Positions 1 to 8,594 of a stretch of DNA of 64,000 nucleotides are shown piece after piece. Under the pieces are notes generated by a model, which saw only the letters and a program-made list of their open reading frames with translations, had not been told where the DNA came from and made no database searches. The position numbers and the translations under genes are program-made. The stretch spans positions 62,001-126,000 of the forward strand of contig NZ_PVWN01000006.1 in assembly GCF_003003885.1 (NCBI RefSeq), read 5' to 3'. Origin of the DNA: Chlorogloea sp. CCALA 695. Its GTDB lineage: Bacteria; Cyanobacteriota; Cyanobacteriia; Cyanobacteriales; Chroococcidiopsidaceae. The stretch's first letter is position 1. Each line of letters begins with the position of its first letter.

Positions 1-337
1 ATTCGTCAGGATCGAAAGGTTTAGACAAATAAGCATCGCACCGCGCTTGATAGCCTTGAATGCGATCGCCTGTCATGCCTTTGGCGGTTAAAAATATCAC
101 AGGAAGGGCTGTAAATCTAGCATCGTCGCGCAATTGTTTGAGAAACTGGTAGCCGTCTACTTGGGGCATCATAATGTCAGAGATTACCAAGTCGGGGGTT
201 GTTTGTTGCATCAATTCCCAGCCTTCACGAGCATTACTTGCTACTTGAACGCTAAAGCCACTTTCGGTTAAATAATCTTTGACAGCCTCGCGCAATCCTG
301 GCTCATCATCTACCAATAACAGTTGTGCTGACGACAT
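1..337 (-). CDS. Response regulator, receiver domain (truncated by window edge)
   Basis: The first 112 codons of a gene running off the left edge. They form a complete-looking CheY-type receiver domain: acidic pocket Asp10-Asp11, phospho-acceptor Asp54 in a VISDIMMP context, Thr84 and Lys106 in SKPF. The wording of the domain resembles cyanobacterial LuxR/NarL-type response regulators (Ycf29-like), in which a helix-turn-helix output domain follows, but the output domain lies outside the window. The start is the ATG at 337. It signals by aspartyl phosphorylation from an unknown kinase. It is transcribed in the same direction as the Rieske gene next to it, about 100 bases away. Confidence 0.85.
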   Translation of the reverse strand, partial: MSSAQLLLVDDEPGLREAVKDYLTESGFSVQVASNAREGWELMQQTTPDLVISDIMMPQVDGYQFLKQLRDDARFTALPVIFLTAKGMTGDRIQGYQARCDAYLSKPFDPDE

Positions 338-438
338 TAATTTAAGTTTCCTCTAAGATTTTTAAACAACGATAGTCTTCCACTTCATAGATAATTAATA
401 CCTATTGCATGATGGCGGCTATCTACAAGATTAGCTAT

Positions 439-858
439 TTACAAACTAACTAAAACCGAATTGCCTTCAATTTTAGCTTTGTAAGTTTTCAAAGGCTTAG
501 AAGCGGGCCCTTTTAATACTTTGCCATCTGTGCCAAATTCTGAAGCATGGCAAGGACAAACAAATTTTTGTGACTTCGCAGCCCACGTTACAGCACAACC
601 AGCGTGAGTACAGGTAGGATTTACAGCGCTAAGATTGCTGGTGGGACTGGTACGAACTACTAAAACTGCACCAACTGGAGACCTTTTGTTAAGCAACTGA
701 TTATTTTTACCTAACTGTGCTGTTGTACCTACGGGCTTAAACCCACCTTTATTATTCGCTTCTGCTTGAGTAGTGGGGGTACACGCGGCGATCGCAATGG
801 GCAAAGAACTTGCTAACCAACCTACACCTACCCAGTTCAAAAAAGCTCGACGATTCAT
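439..858 (-). CDS. Tat-exported Rieske [2Fe-2S] protein
   Basis: A 139-residue Rieske protein. Cluster ligands are visible as CTH (Cys83, His85) and CPCH (Cys101, His104), with the partner cysteines Cys88 and Cys103 that normally form the stabilising disulfide. The N terminus has a twin-arginine motif (NRRAF, residues 2-6), a hydrophobic stretch and a lipobox-like AIAAC ending at Cys26, so it is probably exported folded and may be lipid-anchored. It is shorter than cytochrome b6f PetC (about 180 residues) and lacks PetC's N-terminal membrane helix pattern, so it is a PetC-like small Rieske electron carrier rather than PetC itself. An AAGGA ribosome site lies about 10 bases before the ATG. It is divergent from nirA. 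Confidence 0.85.
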   Translation of the reverse strand: MNRRAFLNWVGVGWLASSLPIAIAACTPTTQAEANNKGGFKPVGTTAQLGKNNQLLNKRSPVGAVLVVRTSPTSNLSAVNPTCTHAGCAVTWAAKSQKFVCPCHASEFGTDGKVLKGPASKPLKTYKAKIEGNSVLVSL

Positions 859-1021
859 ACCATTGTCCTTAGTTTTGATTTAAAAAATTTGCAAAAATTA
901 ACAGTATCCCCAGATTTTTAGCTGTTATTTTATTAATTCATCTCTCTTTTGACAGGTATTTTATGAAAAAAATGCATAATTTTTATGCGTTTTAGTCATA
1001 TAACTCAATATTTTGTTACTA

Positions 1022-1172
1022 AAGATACGAACTTAATTGTTAATTAATCCTAACTTGAATAATAACAAGCATTTAAAAATTGTCTAAGCAATGAGTGCCT
1101 AAATACAAGCATCGCGCCTAAACAGAACGATTCTTAGTTCTTCCAAATGGTGTAGCGCAAGATACGAACTTA
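1022..1172 (+). repeat. 14-bp direct repeat overlapping two NtcA-like boxes
   Basis: AAGATACGAACTTA occurs at 1022-1035 and again, identically, at 1159-1172. The right copy includes the right half of the NtcA box GTA-N8-TAC at 1152-1165. The left copy sits at the same place in an imperfect box GTT-N8-TAC at 1015-1028. This looks like a duplicated regulator site 137 bp further upstream. NtcB, the other nir-operon activator, could also use it; that is inference. Confidence 0.6.
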
Positions 1173-1193
1173 GTGCTTGAAGTCTAATAACCT
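1152..1193 (+). promoter_or_regulatory. NtcA-activated promoter of the nirA operon
   Basis: A perfect NtcA box GTA-N8-TAC (1152-1165), 22 bases, then a TAN3T -10 box (TAACCT, 1188-1193). This is the canonical class II NtcA promoter, with the activator centred near -41.5 of a start predicted at about 1200. It leaves a leader of about 66 bases before the nirA ATG. It predicts activation under nitrogen limitation (2-oxoglutarate) and shut-off by ammonium. Confidence 0.85.
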
Positions 1194-1265
1194 AGCAACA
1201 AATAGCAGCTTTTTTAAATTTATGCGACTTCAAAGCTAGGTAAACGAAAATATAAGGTTTAGTTC

Positions 1266-2819
1266 ATGACAGAAGATGCGATCGCCAAAACGAGCCTAAA
1301 TAAATTTGAGAAGCTTAAAAAAGAAAAAGATGGGTTAGCGGTAAAAGCAGAATTGGCTCAATTTGCGTCTATAGGCTGGGAAGCTATGGACGACACCGAT
1401 AGAGAACATCGGCTAAAGTGGTTGGGCGTATTTTTTCGTCCCGTCACCCCCGGCAAATTCATGATGCGGATGCGTTTACCTAACGGGATTATAAATAGCC
1501 AGCAGTTGCGAACCTTGGGAGAAATAGTCGAAAATTACGGCGATGACGGTTGCGCGGACATTACAACTAGGCAAAATATTCAATTGCGCGGCGTAAGAAT
1601 AGAAGACTTGCCAGATATTTTTAATAAAATGCAGCAAGTAGGCTTAACCAGCGTCCAGTCGGGAATGGACAACGTTCGTAACATTACAGGAGATCCTATA
1701 GCTGGATTAGATGCAGACGAACTATTTGACACGCGGGAACTAGCAAGTCAAATTCAGGACATGATTACGGGTAACGGTGAAGGTAATTTAGAATTTACAA
1801 ACTTACCCAGAAAGTTTAATATTGCCCTTTCGGGCGGGCGAGACAATTCAATTCACGCCGAAATCAACGATTTAGCATTTATTCCCGCTTATAAAGACGA
1901 GCAATTTGGCTTTAATGTCTTAGTTGGTGGCTTTTTCTCTGCCAAGCGCTGCGATGCGGCGATTCCTTTAAATGCTTGGGTAGCACCATCGGACGTAGTA
2001 GCCGTATGCAGAGCAGTTTTAGAAGTTTACCGCGACAACGGGCTAAGAGCGAATCGACAAAAATCTCGGCTAATGTGGCTAATTGATGAATGGGGTTTAG
2101 AGAAATTTCGTACAGAAGTTGAAAAGCAATTAGGTAAAACCTTAGTTAGCGCCGCCGAAAAAGATGCAATAGATTGGGAAAAACGCGATCATATTGGCGT
2201 TTATAGCCAAAAACAACCAGGCTTGAATTATGTAGGCTTACATATTCCCGTTGGGCGCTTATTTGCTCAAGATATGTTCGATCTAGCAAGACTAGGGGAA
2301 GTGTATGGTAATAGCGAAATTCGGTTTAGCGTCGAGCAAAACGTGATTATTCCCAATATTGCCGACTCGCGCTTAAAAGCATTACTAAATGAACCCATCT
2401 TAGCGAGATTTTCTATTGATCCAGAACCCTTAATGCGCGGATTAGTTTCTTGTACAGGGGCGCAATTTTGCAACTTTGCCTTAATTGAAACCAAAAATCG
2501 CGCTTTAAAAGAAATTGCTTTCTTAGCTCAAGAATTAGAGTTAAGCCGTCCTGTCCGCATTCACTGGACAGGTTGCCCCAATTCTTGTGGACAACCCCAA
2601 GTTGCAGATATCGGATTGATGGGAACCAAAGCCCGTAAAAATGGCAAACCTGTAGAAGGAGTTGACATTTATATGGGTGGGACAGTTGGTAAAGACGCGC
2701 ATTTAGGAACTTGCGTAACTAAAGGCATTTCTTGCGAAGACTTGCAACCTGTATTGCGTGACTTGCTAATCGAGCATTTTCAAGCAAAACCGAGAGAAAA
2801 AGTTTTGGTTTCTACCTGA
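1266..2819 (+). CDS. nirA: Ferredoxin-nitrite reductase NirA (copy 1)
   Basis: Six-electron reduction of nitrite to ammonium with ferredoxin as donor. The protein has 517 residues, the usual cyanobacterial NirA length. Ligands of the [4Fe-4S]-siroheme centre are visible: Cys396 and Cys402 in CTGAQFC, Cys437 and Cys441 in CPNSC. The nitrite/sulfite reductase ferredoxin-like half-domains flank them. There is no C-terminal ferredoxin extension as seen in some cyanobacteria. It is the first gene of the operon with nrtABCD, cynS and narB, and lies behind a canonical NtcA promoter. A second nirA paralogue lies at 11767-13395; this copy is named nirA because of its operon position. Confidence 0.95.
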   Translation: MTEDAIAKTSLNKFEKLKKEKDGLAVKAELAQFASIGWEAMDDTDREHRLKWLGVFFRPVTPGKFMMRMRLPNGIINSQQLRTLGEIVENYGDDGCADITTRQNIQLRGVRIEDLPDIFNKMQQVGLTSVQSGMDNVRNITGDPIAGLDADELFDTRELASQIQDMITGNGEGNLEFTNLPRKFNIALSGGRDNSIHAEINDLAFIPAYKDEQFGFNVLVGGFFSAKRCDAAIPLNAWVAPSDVVAVCRAVLEVYRDNGLRANRQKSRLMWLIDEWGLEKFRTEVEKQLGKTLVSAAEKDAIDWEKRDHIGVYSQKQPGLNYVGLHIPVGRLFAQDMFDLARLGEVYGNSEIRFSVEQNVIIPNIADSRLKALLNEPILARFSIDPEPLMRGLVSCTGAQFCNFALIETKNRALKEIAFLAQELELSRPVRIHWTGCPNSCGQPQVADIGLMGTKARKNGKPVEGVDIYMGGTVGKDAHLGTCVTKGISCEDLQPVLRDLLIEHFQAKPREKVLVST

Positions 2820-2874
2820 AGTCAAAACTACAAATCTCTTAGACAACTTACGAAAATTTAATTAACAGCAGACA

Positions 2875-4206
2875 ATGACAAACATTTCCAGAAGACAATT
2901 TATTATCACCGCAGGCGCAGCTACTACCGGAACTCTATTAGCGCATGGTTGCTCCTCTGGTTCAACGGATACTAATAGTAGTGGTGGAACTGCAAGCCCT
3001 GTTGCGAGTGTTGTGGCTGCGGCTAATGCCCCAAAAGTAGAAACCACCAGCGCTAAGTTAGGATTTATCGCTCTTACAGATTCCGCACCCCTGATTGTAG
3101 CGCTAGAAAAAGGAATTTATGCCAAGTACGGCATGACCGATGTAAAGGTAGAAAAACAAGCCTCTTGGCCCGTAACCCGCGATAACTTGGTATTGGGTTC
3201 TGGCGGCGGCGGTATTGATGGAGCGCATATATTATCACCAATGCCTTACTTAATGGCATTAGGAACGATTACCCAAGGTAAGCCGATACCAATGTACATT
3301 TTGGCGCGGTTAAATACCAACGGGCAAGCCATCTCGGTTGCTAATACTTATAAAGATATGAAGGTGGGCTTAGACAGCGCGCCGCTAAAAGATGCTTTTA
3401 GTAAATCTGTTGCCTCTGGGAAAGAACTCAAAGCCGCGATCACTTTTCCAGGCGGTAATCACGACCTGTGGATGCGCTACTGGTTAGCCGCCGGGGGGGT
3501 CAATCCTGATTCAGACATCTCTGTAGTTCCCGTGCCGCCGCCCCAAATGGTTGCCAATATGAAAGTAGGCAATATGGAAGCATTCTGCGTTGGAGAGCCT
3601 TGGAATGCCCAGCTAGTAAACCAGAAGCAAGGTTACTCGGCTTTAGTTACAGGTGAGCTTTGGAAAGACCACCCCGAAAAAGCTTTTGCGATGCGGGCTG
3701 ATTGGGTAGATAAAAATCCTAATGCCGCCAAAGCAATGCTAATGGCAGTTCAAGAAGCTCAACAATGGTGCGAAAAAGCCGAAAACAAAGACGAAATGGT
3801 GGAAATTATTTCTAAGCAGAAATGGTTTAAAGTGCCAGCTAAAGATATTATTGAGCGCTCTAAAGGCAATATTGACTACGGCGACGGTCGCACAGTCAAA
3901 GACTACCCATACAGAATGAAGTTTTGGGCAGACAATGCTTCTTACCCTTACAAGAGTCATGACCTATGGTTTTTGACAGAAAACATCCGTTGGGGTAAGC
4001 TTCCAGCCGATACAGATACAAAGAAAATTATCGATCAAGTAAACCGTGAAGACTTGTGGAAAGAAGCCGCTAAAGAACTAGGAGTAAGCGCCGCCGAAAT
4101 TCCTACCAGTACATCACGCGGGGTAGAAACGTTTTTTGATGGTGTCAAGTTCGACCCCGCAAACCCCGCCGCTTACTTGAAATCTCTCAAGATTAAAAAA
4201 GCTTAA
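2875..4206 (+). CDS. nrtA: Nitrate/nitrite ABC transporter substrate-binding lipoprotein
   Basis: A 443-residue NrtA/CmpA-type solute-binding protein that captures nitrate and nitrite at the outer face of the plasma membrane. The N terminus carries a twin-arginine-like SRRQF and a lipobox LAHGC with acylated Cys26, followed by a Ser/Gly-rich linker, as in characterised NrtA. The mature domain starts near residue 55. It is very similar to the C-terminal half of NrtC downstream (shared PPPQMV, EPWN and WGK/WGL-type segments). It lies 55 bases after nirA and 82 before nrtB, same strand. A bicarbonate-binding CmpA is the close alternative, but the neighbours make nitrate the substrate. Confidence 0.93.
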   Translation: MTNISRRQFIITAGAATTGTLLAHGCSSGSTDTNSSGGTASPVASVVAAANAPKVETTSAKLGFIALTDSAPLIVALEKGIYAKYGMTDVKVEKQASWPVTRDNLVLGSGGGGIDGAHILSPMPYLMALGTITQGKPIPMYILARLNTNGQAISVANTYKDMKVGLDSAPLKDAFSKSVASGKELKAAITFPGGNHDLWMRYWLAAGGVNPDSDISVVPVPPPQMVANMKVGNMEAFCVGEPWNAQLVNQKQGYSALVTGELWKDHPEKAFAMRADWVDKNPNAAKAMLMAVQEAQQWCEKAENKDEMVEIISKQKWFKVPAKDIIERSKGNIDYGDGRTVKDYPYRMKFWADNASYPYKSHDLWFLTENIRWGKLPADTDTKKIIDQVNREDLWKEAAKELGVSAAEIPTSTSRGVETFFDGVKFDPANPAAYLKSLKIKKA

Positions 4207-4288
4207 TCCTTTGTTAGTGCAGAGAAGTAAGCTACTGCACTGACATCCGCCTATCAAGTAAATCGCCACACTTAGGAGAAGTTAAAGG

Positions 4289-5128
4289 ATGACCGCTACC
4301 CTTCCCAGTCGAACTAAAAGTAAAAAGAAAACTGCCCAAAAAGAAATTACTGCAATTGTTACAAAAAAAATTCTACCGCCAATAATTGCGATCGCTATCT
4401 TTGCAAGTATCTGGCTGTTGTTAACTCTAGGTGATAGCCCTAGATTGCCATCGCCGATTACGATGGTCAAAGAAACTTGGGATCCTTTTATTATTAATCC
4501 CTTTTTTGATAACGGTGGTACAGATAAGGGACTCGGTTGGCAACTATTGGCAAGCTTACAACGGGTTGCTATTGGCTTCTCTTTGTCAGCGATTGTCGGG
4601 ATTACGTTGGGAATCTTAATTGGGGCTAATGTGTGGGTATATAACGCTGTAGACCCTTTGTTTCAAGTATTGCGGACGGTTCCCCCTTTAGCATGGTTGC
4701 CGATTTCCTTGGCAGCATTTCAGCAATCTAACCCTTCGGCAATTTTTGTTATTTTCATCACGTCGATTTGGCCGATTATTATCAATACAACTGTAGGCGT
4801 TCAACAATTGCCCCAAGACTACCGCAACGTGGCTAGAGTGTTGAAATTGTCTGGTTCTAAGTATTTCTTTAAAATCCTATTTCCGGCTACCGTTCCTTAT
4901 ATATTTACAGGGTTAAGAATTGGCATCGGTTTATCTTGGTTGGCAATTGTAGCGGCGGAAATGCTCGTTGGGGGTGTGGGAATTGGCTTCTTTATTTGGG
5001 ATGCTTACAATAGTTCGCTGTTGAGTCAAATTATCTTGGCACTAATCTACGTTGGGATTGTAGGTCTGATACTAGATCGATTGGTAGCATTTGTTGCCAG
5101 CAAAGTAGTTCCAGAAGAACAGAAATAA
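4289..5128 (+). CDS. nrtB: Nitrate ABC transporter permease
   Basis: A 279-residue integral membrane subunit. It has a basic N terminus (residues 8-20), a first membrane helix at about 30-48 and further helices to the C terminus. The cytoplasmic EAA-type coupling loop that contacts the ATPase subunits spans about residues 176-202 (DYRNVARVLKLSGS...). As NrtB it would form the homodimeric channel served by NrtC and NrtD. A GGAG ribosome site precedes the ATG. It is in an operon between nrtA and nrtC. Confidence 0.93.
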   Translation: MTATLPSRTKSKKKTAQKEITAIVTKKILPPIIAIAIFASIWLLLTLGDSPRLPSPITMVKETWDPFIINPFFDNGGTDKGLGWQLLASLQRVAIGFSLSAIVGITLGILIGANVWVYNAVDPLFQVLRTVPPLAWLPISLAAFQQSNPSAIFVIFITSIWPIIINTTVGVQQLPQDYRNVARVLKLSGSKYFFKILFPATVPYIFTGLRIGIGLSWLAIVAAEMLVGGVGIGFFIWDAYNSSLLSQIILALIYVGIVGLILDRLVAFVASKVVPEEQK

Positions 5129-5222
5129 GTGGCAAAAATAGAGTATCTTACGCAAGATCAAGCGTAAATAAGAATTTCCCAAGTTTTCCTAGTAGCCTTT
5201 ACCCTTCAGCCTTAAATAAGTC

Positions 5223-7205
5223 ATGTCTGTATTTGTTGAAGTAGACCACATCGATCGCATCTTTCCCTTGCCCAACGGCAACAGCTACACAGCCTTAAAA
5301 AATATCGACCTCAAGATCCCTCAAGGCGAATTTGTTTCCTTGATTGGTCACTCTGGTTGTGGCAAATCCACTTTATTAAATATTATTGCTGGATTGGATA
5401 GAGCAACCACGGGCGGAGTGATTTTAGAAGGGCGCGAGGTTAGAGAACCAGGGCCCGATCGCATGGTAGTGTTTCAAAACTACTCTTTATTGCCTTGGTT
5501 AAGCGTATTGGAAAATATCAGCTTGGCAGTAGACGAAGTTTATCAAAATAAACCAAAAGGCGAACGCAAATCAATTGTCGAACATCACATCGATTTAGTA
5601 GGGCTGCGCGCCGCAGCTAATAAGCGTCCTGGGCAATTATCGGGAGGAATGAAACAAAGAGTTGCCATTGCCCGTGCTTTAGCAATTCGCCCCAAACTAC
5701 TGCTACTAGATGAACCTTTTGGGGCATTAGACGCTTTAACGCGCGGTGGTTTGCAAGAACAATTGATGAAAATCTGCAACGAAAGCAACTTAACTTGCGT
5801 GATGGTGACTCATGATGTCGATGAAGCATTGCTATTAAGCGATCGCATTGTGATGATGACGAACGGGCCAGAAGCGCAAATTGGGCAGATTCTTGACGTT
5901 GAAATACCTCGCCCTCGTCAAAAGATGGAAGTAGTCAACCACCCCAGTTACTACGGCTTGCGGAACGAAATAATTTATTTCCTCAATCAGCAAAAACGCG
6001 CCAAACAGCGTAAAGCAAGGCAAAAAGTAGTTTTAGCAGGCAATGGTTTAGAAAAGGTAAATTTAGAACTTGGCTTTATTCCCCTCACCGACTGCGCCCC
6101 GTTAGTAGTTGCTAAAGAAAAAGGCTTTTTTGAAAAATACGGCTTAACAGAAGTAACCCTTAGCCGTGAACCAAGTTGGAAAGAAATTGCTAAAGGTGTC
6201 GGTACGGGGCGCTTAGATGCGGCGCAAATGGTCGCGGCAATGCCCTTAGCTTTAACTTTGGGCGCGGGTGATAAACCGCCAATTCCTATAGTTAGTGCCA
6301 TGAATTTGTCGCGCAACGGTAACGCAATTACTTTTAGCAAAAAGCTGTTCGACCAAGGGGTAAGAACCCTAGCAGATTTTAAAGAAGCGATCGCATCTTC
6401 TCCTGATAAAGTCCATACTTTAGGGATGGTGCATCCTGCGTCGATGCACAACTTACTATTGCGCTACTGGTTAGCTTCTGGCGGAATTGACCCCGATACA
6501 GATGTCAGCTTAACAGTAATTCCACCGCCGCAGATGGTATCAAACCTCAAAGCGGGTAATATTGACGGCTACTGTTCTGGCGAACCTTGGAATTCTCGCG
6601 CCGTGTACGAAGACTTAGGCTTTGTGATTGCGACAGATTTAGAAATTTGGGCAGGGCATCCAGAAAAAGTTTTAGGTGTAACAGAAGAATGGGCAAATAA
6701 ATATCCCCAAACTCATGTAGCCTTAGTTAAAGCCTTGCTTGAAGCTTGCGAATACTGTGACGACTGGCGTAATCGAGAAGAAATTGTTGAAATCCTCTGC
6801 CGCCCAGAATACGTTGGTTCAGCACCCGTTTATACTCGCCCCGGATTTCTCGATCCTTACGAGCGCGGAGATGGCACAGAACCCGTGCAAATGTATACCT
6901 TTAACCAATTCTACGTCAACAAAACCAACTACCCAGACCGGGCAGAAAGGTTATGGATGATGACGCAATTAGCCCGTTGGGGTTTAGCACCATTTCCCAA
7001 AAACTGGCAAGAAATCCTTGATCGCGTTTGCCGTGCGGATATATTTGGTGAAGCCGCAAGAGAATTAGGCTTTTTGGATACTGGACGAGATCCTAGAACA
7101 ATGATCTTTGACGAGATTGTTTTTGATCCAGAAGATCCAATTAAGTATCTCAACAGTCTGAAAATTAAACAGCCTTTACGGATTCAAGAAGTATGTTTGA
7201 TTTAA
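5223..7205 (+). CDS. nrtC: Nitrate ABC transporter ATPase with fused NrtA-like regulatory domain
   Basis: A 660-residue two-domain protein. Residues 1 to about 255 are an ABC ATPase: Walker [10 protein letters not shown] at 42-50, signature LSGGMKQR from 139, Walker B LLLLDEP near 160, and the H-loop in THDVDEA. After a basic linker, residues of about 275-650 repeat the NrtA fold, starting LGFIPLTDCAPLVV like the NrtA LGFIALTDSAPLIV. In Synechococcus NrtC this extra domain mediates ammonium-promoted inhibition of nitrate uptake. The fusion is diagnostic for nitrate (nrt) or bicarbonate (cmp) transporters, as opposed to simpler two-domain relatives. Confidence 0.94.
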   Translation: MSVFVEVDHIDRIFPLPNGNSYTALKNIDLKIPQGEFVSLIGHSGCGKSTLLNIIAGLDRATTGGVILEGREVREPGPDRMVVFQNYSLLPWLSVLENISLAVDEVYQNKPKGERKSIVEHHIDLVGLRAAANKRPGQLSGGMKQRVAIARALAIRPKLLLLDEPFGALDALTRGGLQEQLMKICNESNLTCVMVTHDVDEALLLSDRIVMMTNGPEAQIGQILDVEIPRPRQKMEVVNHPSYYGLRNEIIYFLNQQKRAKQRKARQKVVLAGNGLEKVNLELGFIPLTDCAPLVVAKEKGFFEKYGLTEVTLSREPSWKEIAKGVGTGRLDAAQMVAAMPLALTLGAGDKPPIPIVSAMNLSRNGNAITFSKKLFDQGVRTLADFKEAIASSPDKVHTLGMVHPASMHNLLLRYWLASGGIDPDTDVSLTVIPPPQMVSNLKAGNIDGYCSGEPWNSRAVYEDLGFVIATDLEIWAGHPEKVLGVTEEWANKYPQTHVALVKALLEACEYCDDWRNREEIVEILCRPEYVGSAPVYTRPGFLDPYERGDGTEPVQMYTFNQFYVNKTNYPDRAERLWMMTQLARWGLAPFPKNWQEILDRVCRADIFGEAARELGFLDTGRDPRTMIFDEIVFDPEDPIKYLNSLKIKQPLRIQEVCLI

Positions 7206-7277
7206 CCGCCAGTAGATAAGCAAACCCTCACCAAAACTTACTTAAGCGCACAATTTAGCATTCAATCCTCCAAAACT

Positions 7278-8123
7278 ATGCAAATACTTACAACTAATAA
7301 CGCGACTTCTCCAGTAACTACGACAACGCCTAAAAAAGAACCTTTCTTAGTTATTGAGAATGTCTCAAAAATTTATCCCACTCCCACAGGCCCCTACACA
7401 GTCTTAGATGGCGTAGAACTTAGCGTAGGTGAAGGTGAGTTTGTTTGCCTCATTGGTCACTCTGGCTGTGGAAAATCAACGCTGCTAAATATGGTGGCAG
7501 GATTTAATACCCCCTCCGATGGTGAAGTTAGACTGCAATCAAAAGCAATAACTGAACCCGGCCCCGACCGGATGATGGTGTTTCAAAACTATTGCTTATT
7601 GCCTTGGATGACTGCCTTTGAAAACGTTTATTTAGCTGTAGATTCGGTTTATCCTGACAAGCCAGAAGCACAAAAAAGAGCAATTGTCAATGAACATTTA
7701 GCAATGGTGGGTTTAACAGAATCGGCTGACAAAAAGCCGACGCAGTTATCGGGAGGGATGAAACAAAGAGTGGCGATCGCCCGTGCTTTGTCGATTCGCC
7801 CTCAAGTATTGATTTTAGATGAACCTTTTGGGGCATTGGACGCAATCACTAAAGAAGAATTGCAAGAAGAATTATTGAAAATTTGGCAAGATTATCAAGT
7901 AACGGTATTGATGATTACTCACGACATCGACGAAGCGCTGTTTTTGGCAGATCGCTTAGTTATGATGACTAACGGGCCATCGGCAAAAATTGGCGAAGTC
8001 TTAAATATCCCCTTCCCTCGTCCCCGCAACCGCGCCCAGATGTTGGAAGATCCCGAATACTACAACTTGCGTAACTACGCCCTTGATTTCCTATTTCGCC
8101 GTTTTGCTCACGACGACGATTAA
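7278..8123 (+). CDS. nrtD: Nitrate ABC transporter ATPase
   Basis: A 281-residue ABC ATPase, partner of NrtC. Walker [10 protein letters not shown] is at residues 60-68, the signature is LSGGMKQR and Walker B is [10 protein letters not shown], followed by THDIDEA. It lacks the substrate-binding extension of NrtC. The start codon at 7278 gives an N terminus rich in Thr that looks disordered. It ends two bases before cynS, so the two are almost certainly co-transcribed and translationally coupled. Confidence 0.94.
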   Translation: MQILTTNNATSPVTTTTPKKEPFLVIENVSKIYPTPTGPYTVLDGVELSVGEGEFVCLIGHSGCGKSTLLNMVAGFNTPSDGEVRLQSKAITEPGPDRMMVFQNYCLLPWMTAFENVYLAVDSVYPDKPEAQKRAIVNEHLAMVGLTESADKKPTQLSGGMKQRVAIARALSIRPQVLILDEPFGALDAITKEELQEELLKIWQDYQVTVLMITHDIDEALFLADRLVMMTNGPSAKIGEVLNIPFPRPRNRAQMLEDPEYYNLRNYALDFLFRRFAHDDD

Positions 8124-8125
8124 TA

Positions 8126-8569
8126 ATGACAAACTTAGAAATTACCGCAGAACTATTAAGAGCCAAACAAGTTAAAAGCATGAGCTTTCAAGACTTGGGC
8201 AAACTGTTAGGGCGCGATCCAATGTGGGTAGCAGCCTTAATTTATCGTCAAGCTACAGCTTCAGAAGATGAAGCAAGCAAATTAGCTCAAGCTTTAGATT
8301 TACCGCCGCAAATCGCTCAAAAACTAACGGAATTTCCCGTTAAAGGCTCTCTAGACCCCGTAATGCCTACAGATCCCTTACTGTATCGGTTCTATGAGAT
8401 TATGCAGGTTTATGGAATGCCCCTCAAAGCCTTGATTCAAGAGGAGTTTGGCGACGGAATTATGAGCGCCATAGACTTTACACTCAATGTCGAAAAAGAA
8501 ACAGATCCAAAAGGCGATCGCGTCAAAATCACAATGTCAGGAAAATTTCTACCTTATAAAAAATGGTAG
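8126..8569 (+). CDS. cynS: Cyanate hydratase (cyanase)
   Basis: 147 residues, the normal cyanase length. It converts cyanate plus bicarbonate to ammonia and CO2 (via carbamate). The catalytic triad of the family is present: Arg88, Glu91 and Ser114, each eight positions earlier than in the E. coli enzyme (96, 99, 122). The N-terminal half is the helix-turn-helix-like bundle of the family (residues 5-75), and the C-terminal half is the decamer-forming catalytic domain ending GKFLPYKKW. It lies between nrtD (2-base gap) and narB (25 bases), so it belongs to the nitrate operon. Since Nrt-type transporters can also carry cyanate, import and breakdown would be co-expressed. Confidence 0.95.
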   Translation: MTNLEITAELLRAKQVKSMSFQDLGKLLGRDPMWVAALIYRQATASEDEASKLAQALDLPPQIAQKLTEFPVKGSLDPVMPTDPLLYRFYEIMQVYGMPLKALIQEEFGDGIMSAIDFTLNVEKETDPKGDRVKITMSGKFLPYKKW

Positions 8570-8594
8570 TGCAAGTATAAAGGGGTGACAAACG

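Larger units (their letters stand above)
859..1265. other. Divergent intergenic region, Rieske gene / nirA
   Basis: A 407-base AT-rich spacer between two divergent genes. It holds the NtcA promoter of nirA (1152-1193) and a 14-bp direct repeat (1022-1035 and 1159-1172). I see no coding sequence in it. Confidence 0.7.

Noticed and set aside
5987..6451. 154-codon minus-strand open frame inside nrtC
   Set aside because: It mirrors a well-conserved coding region of nrtC and has no family resemblance or ribosome site.
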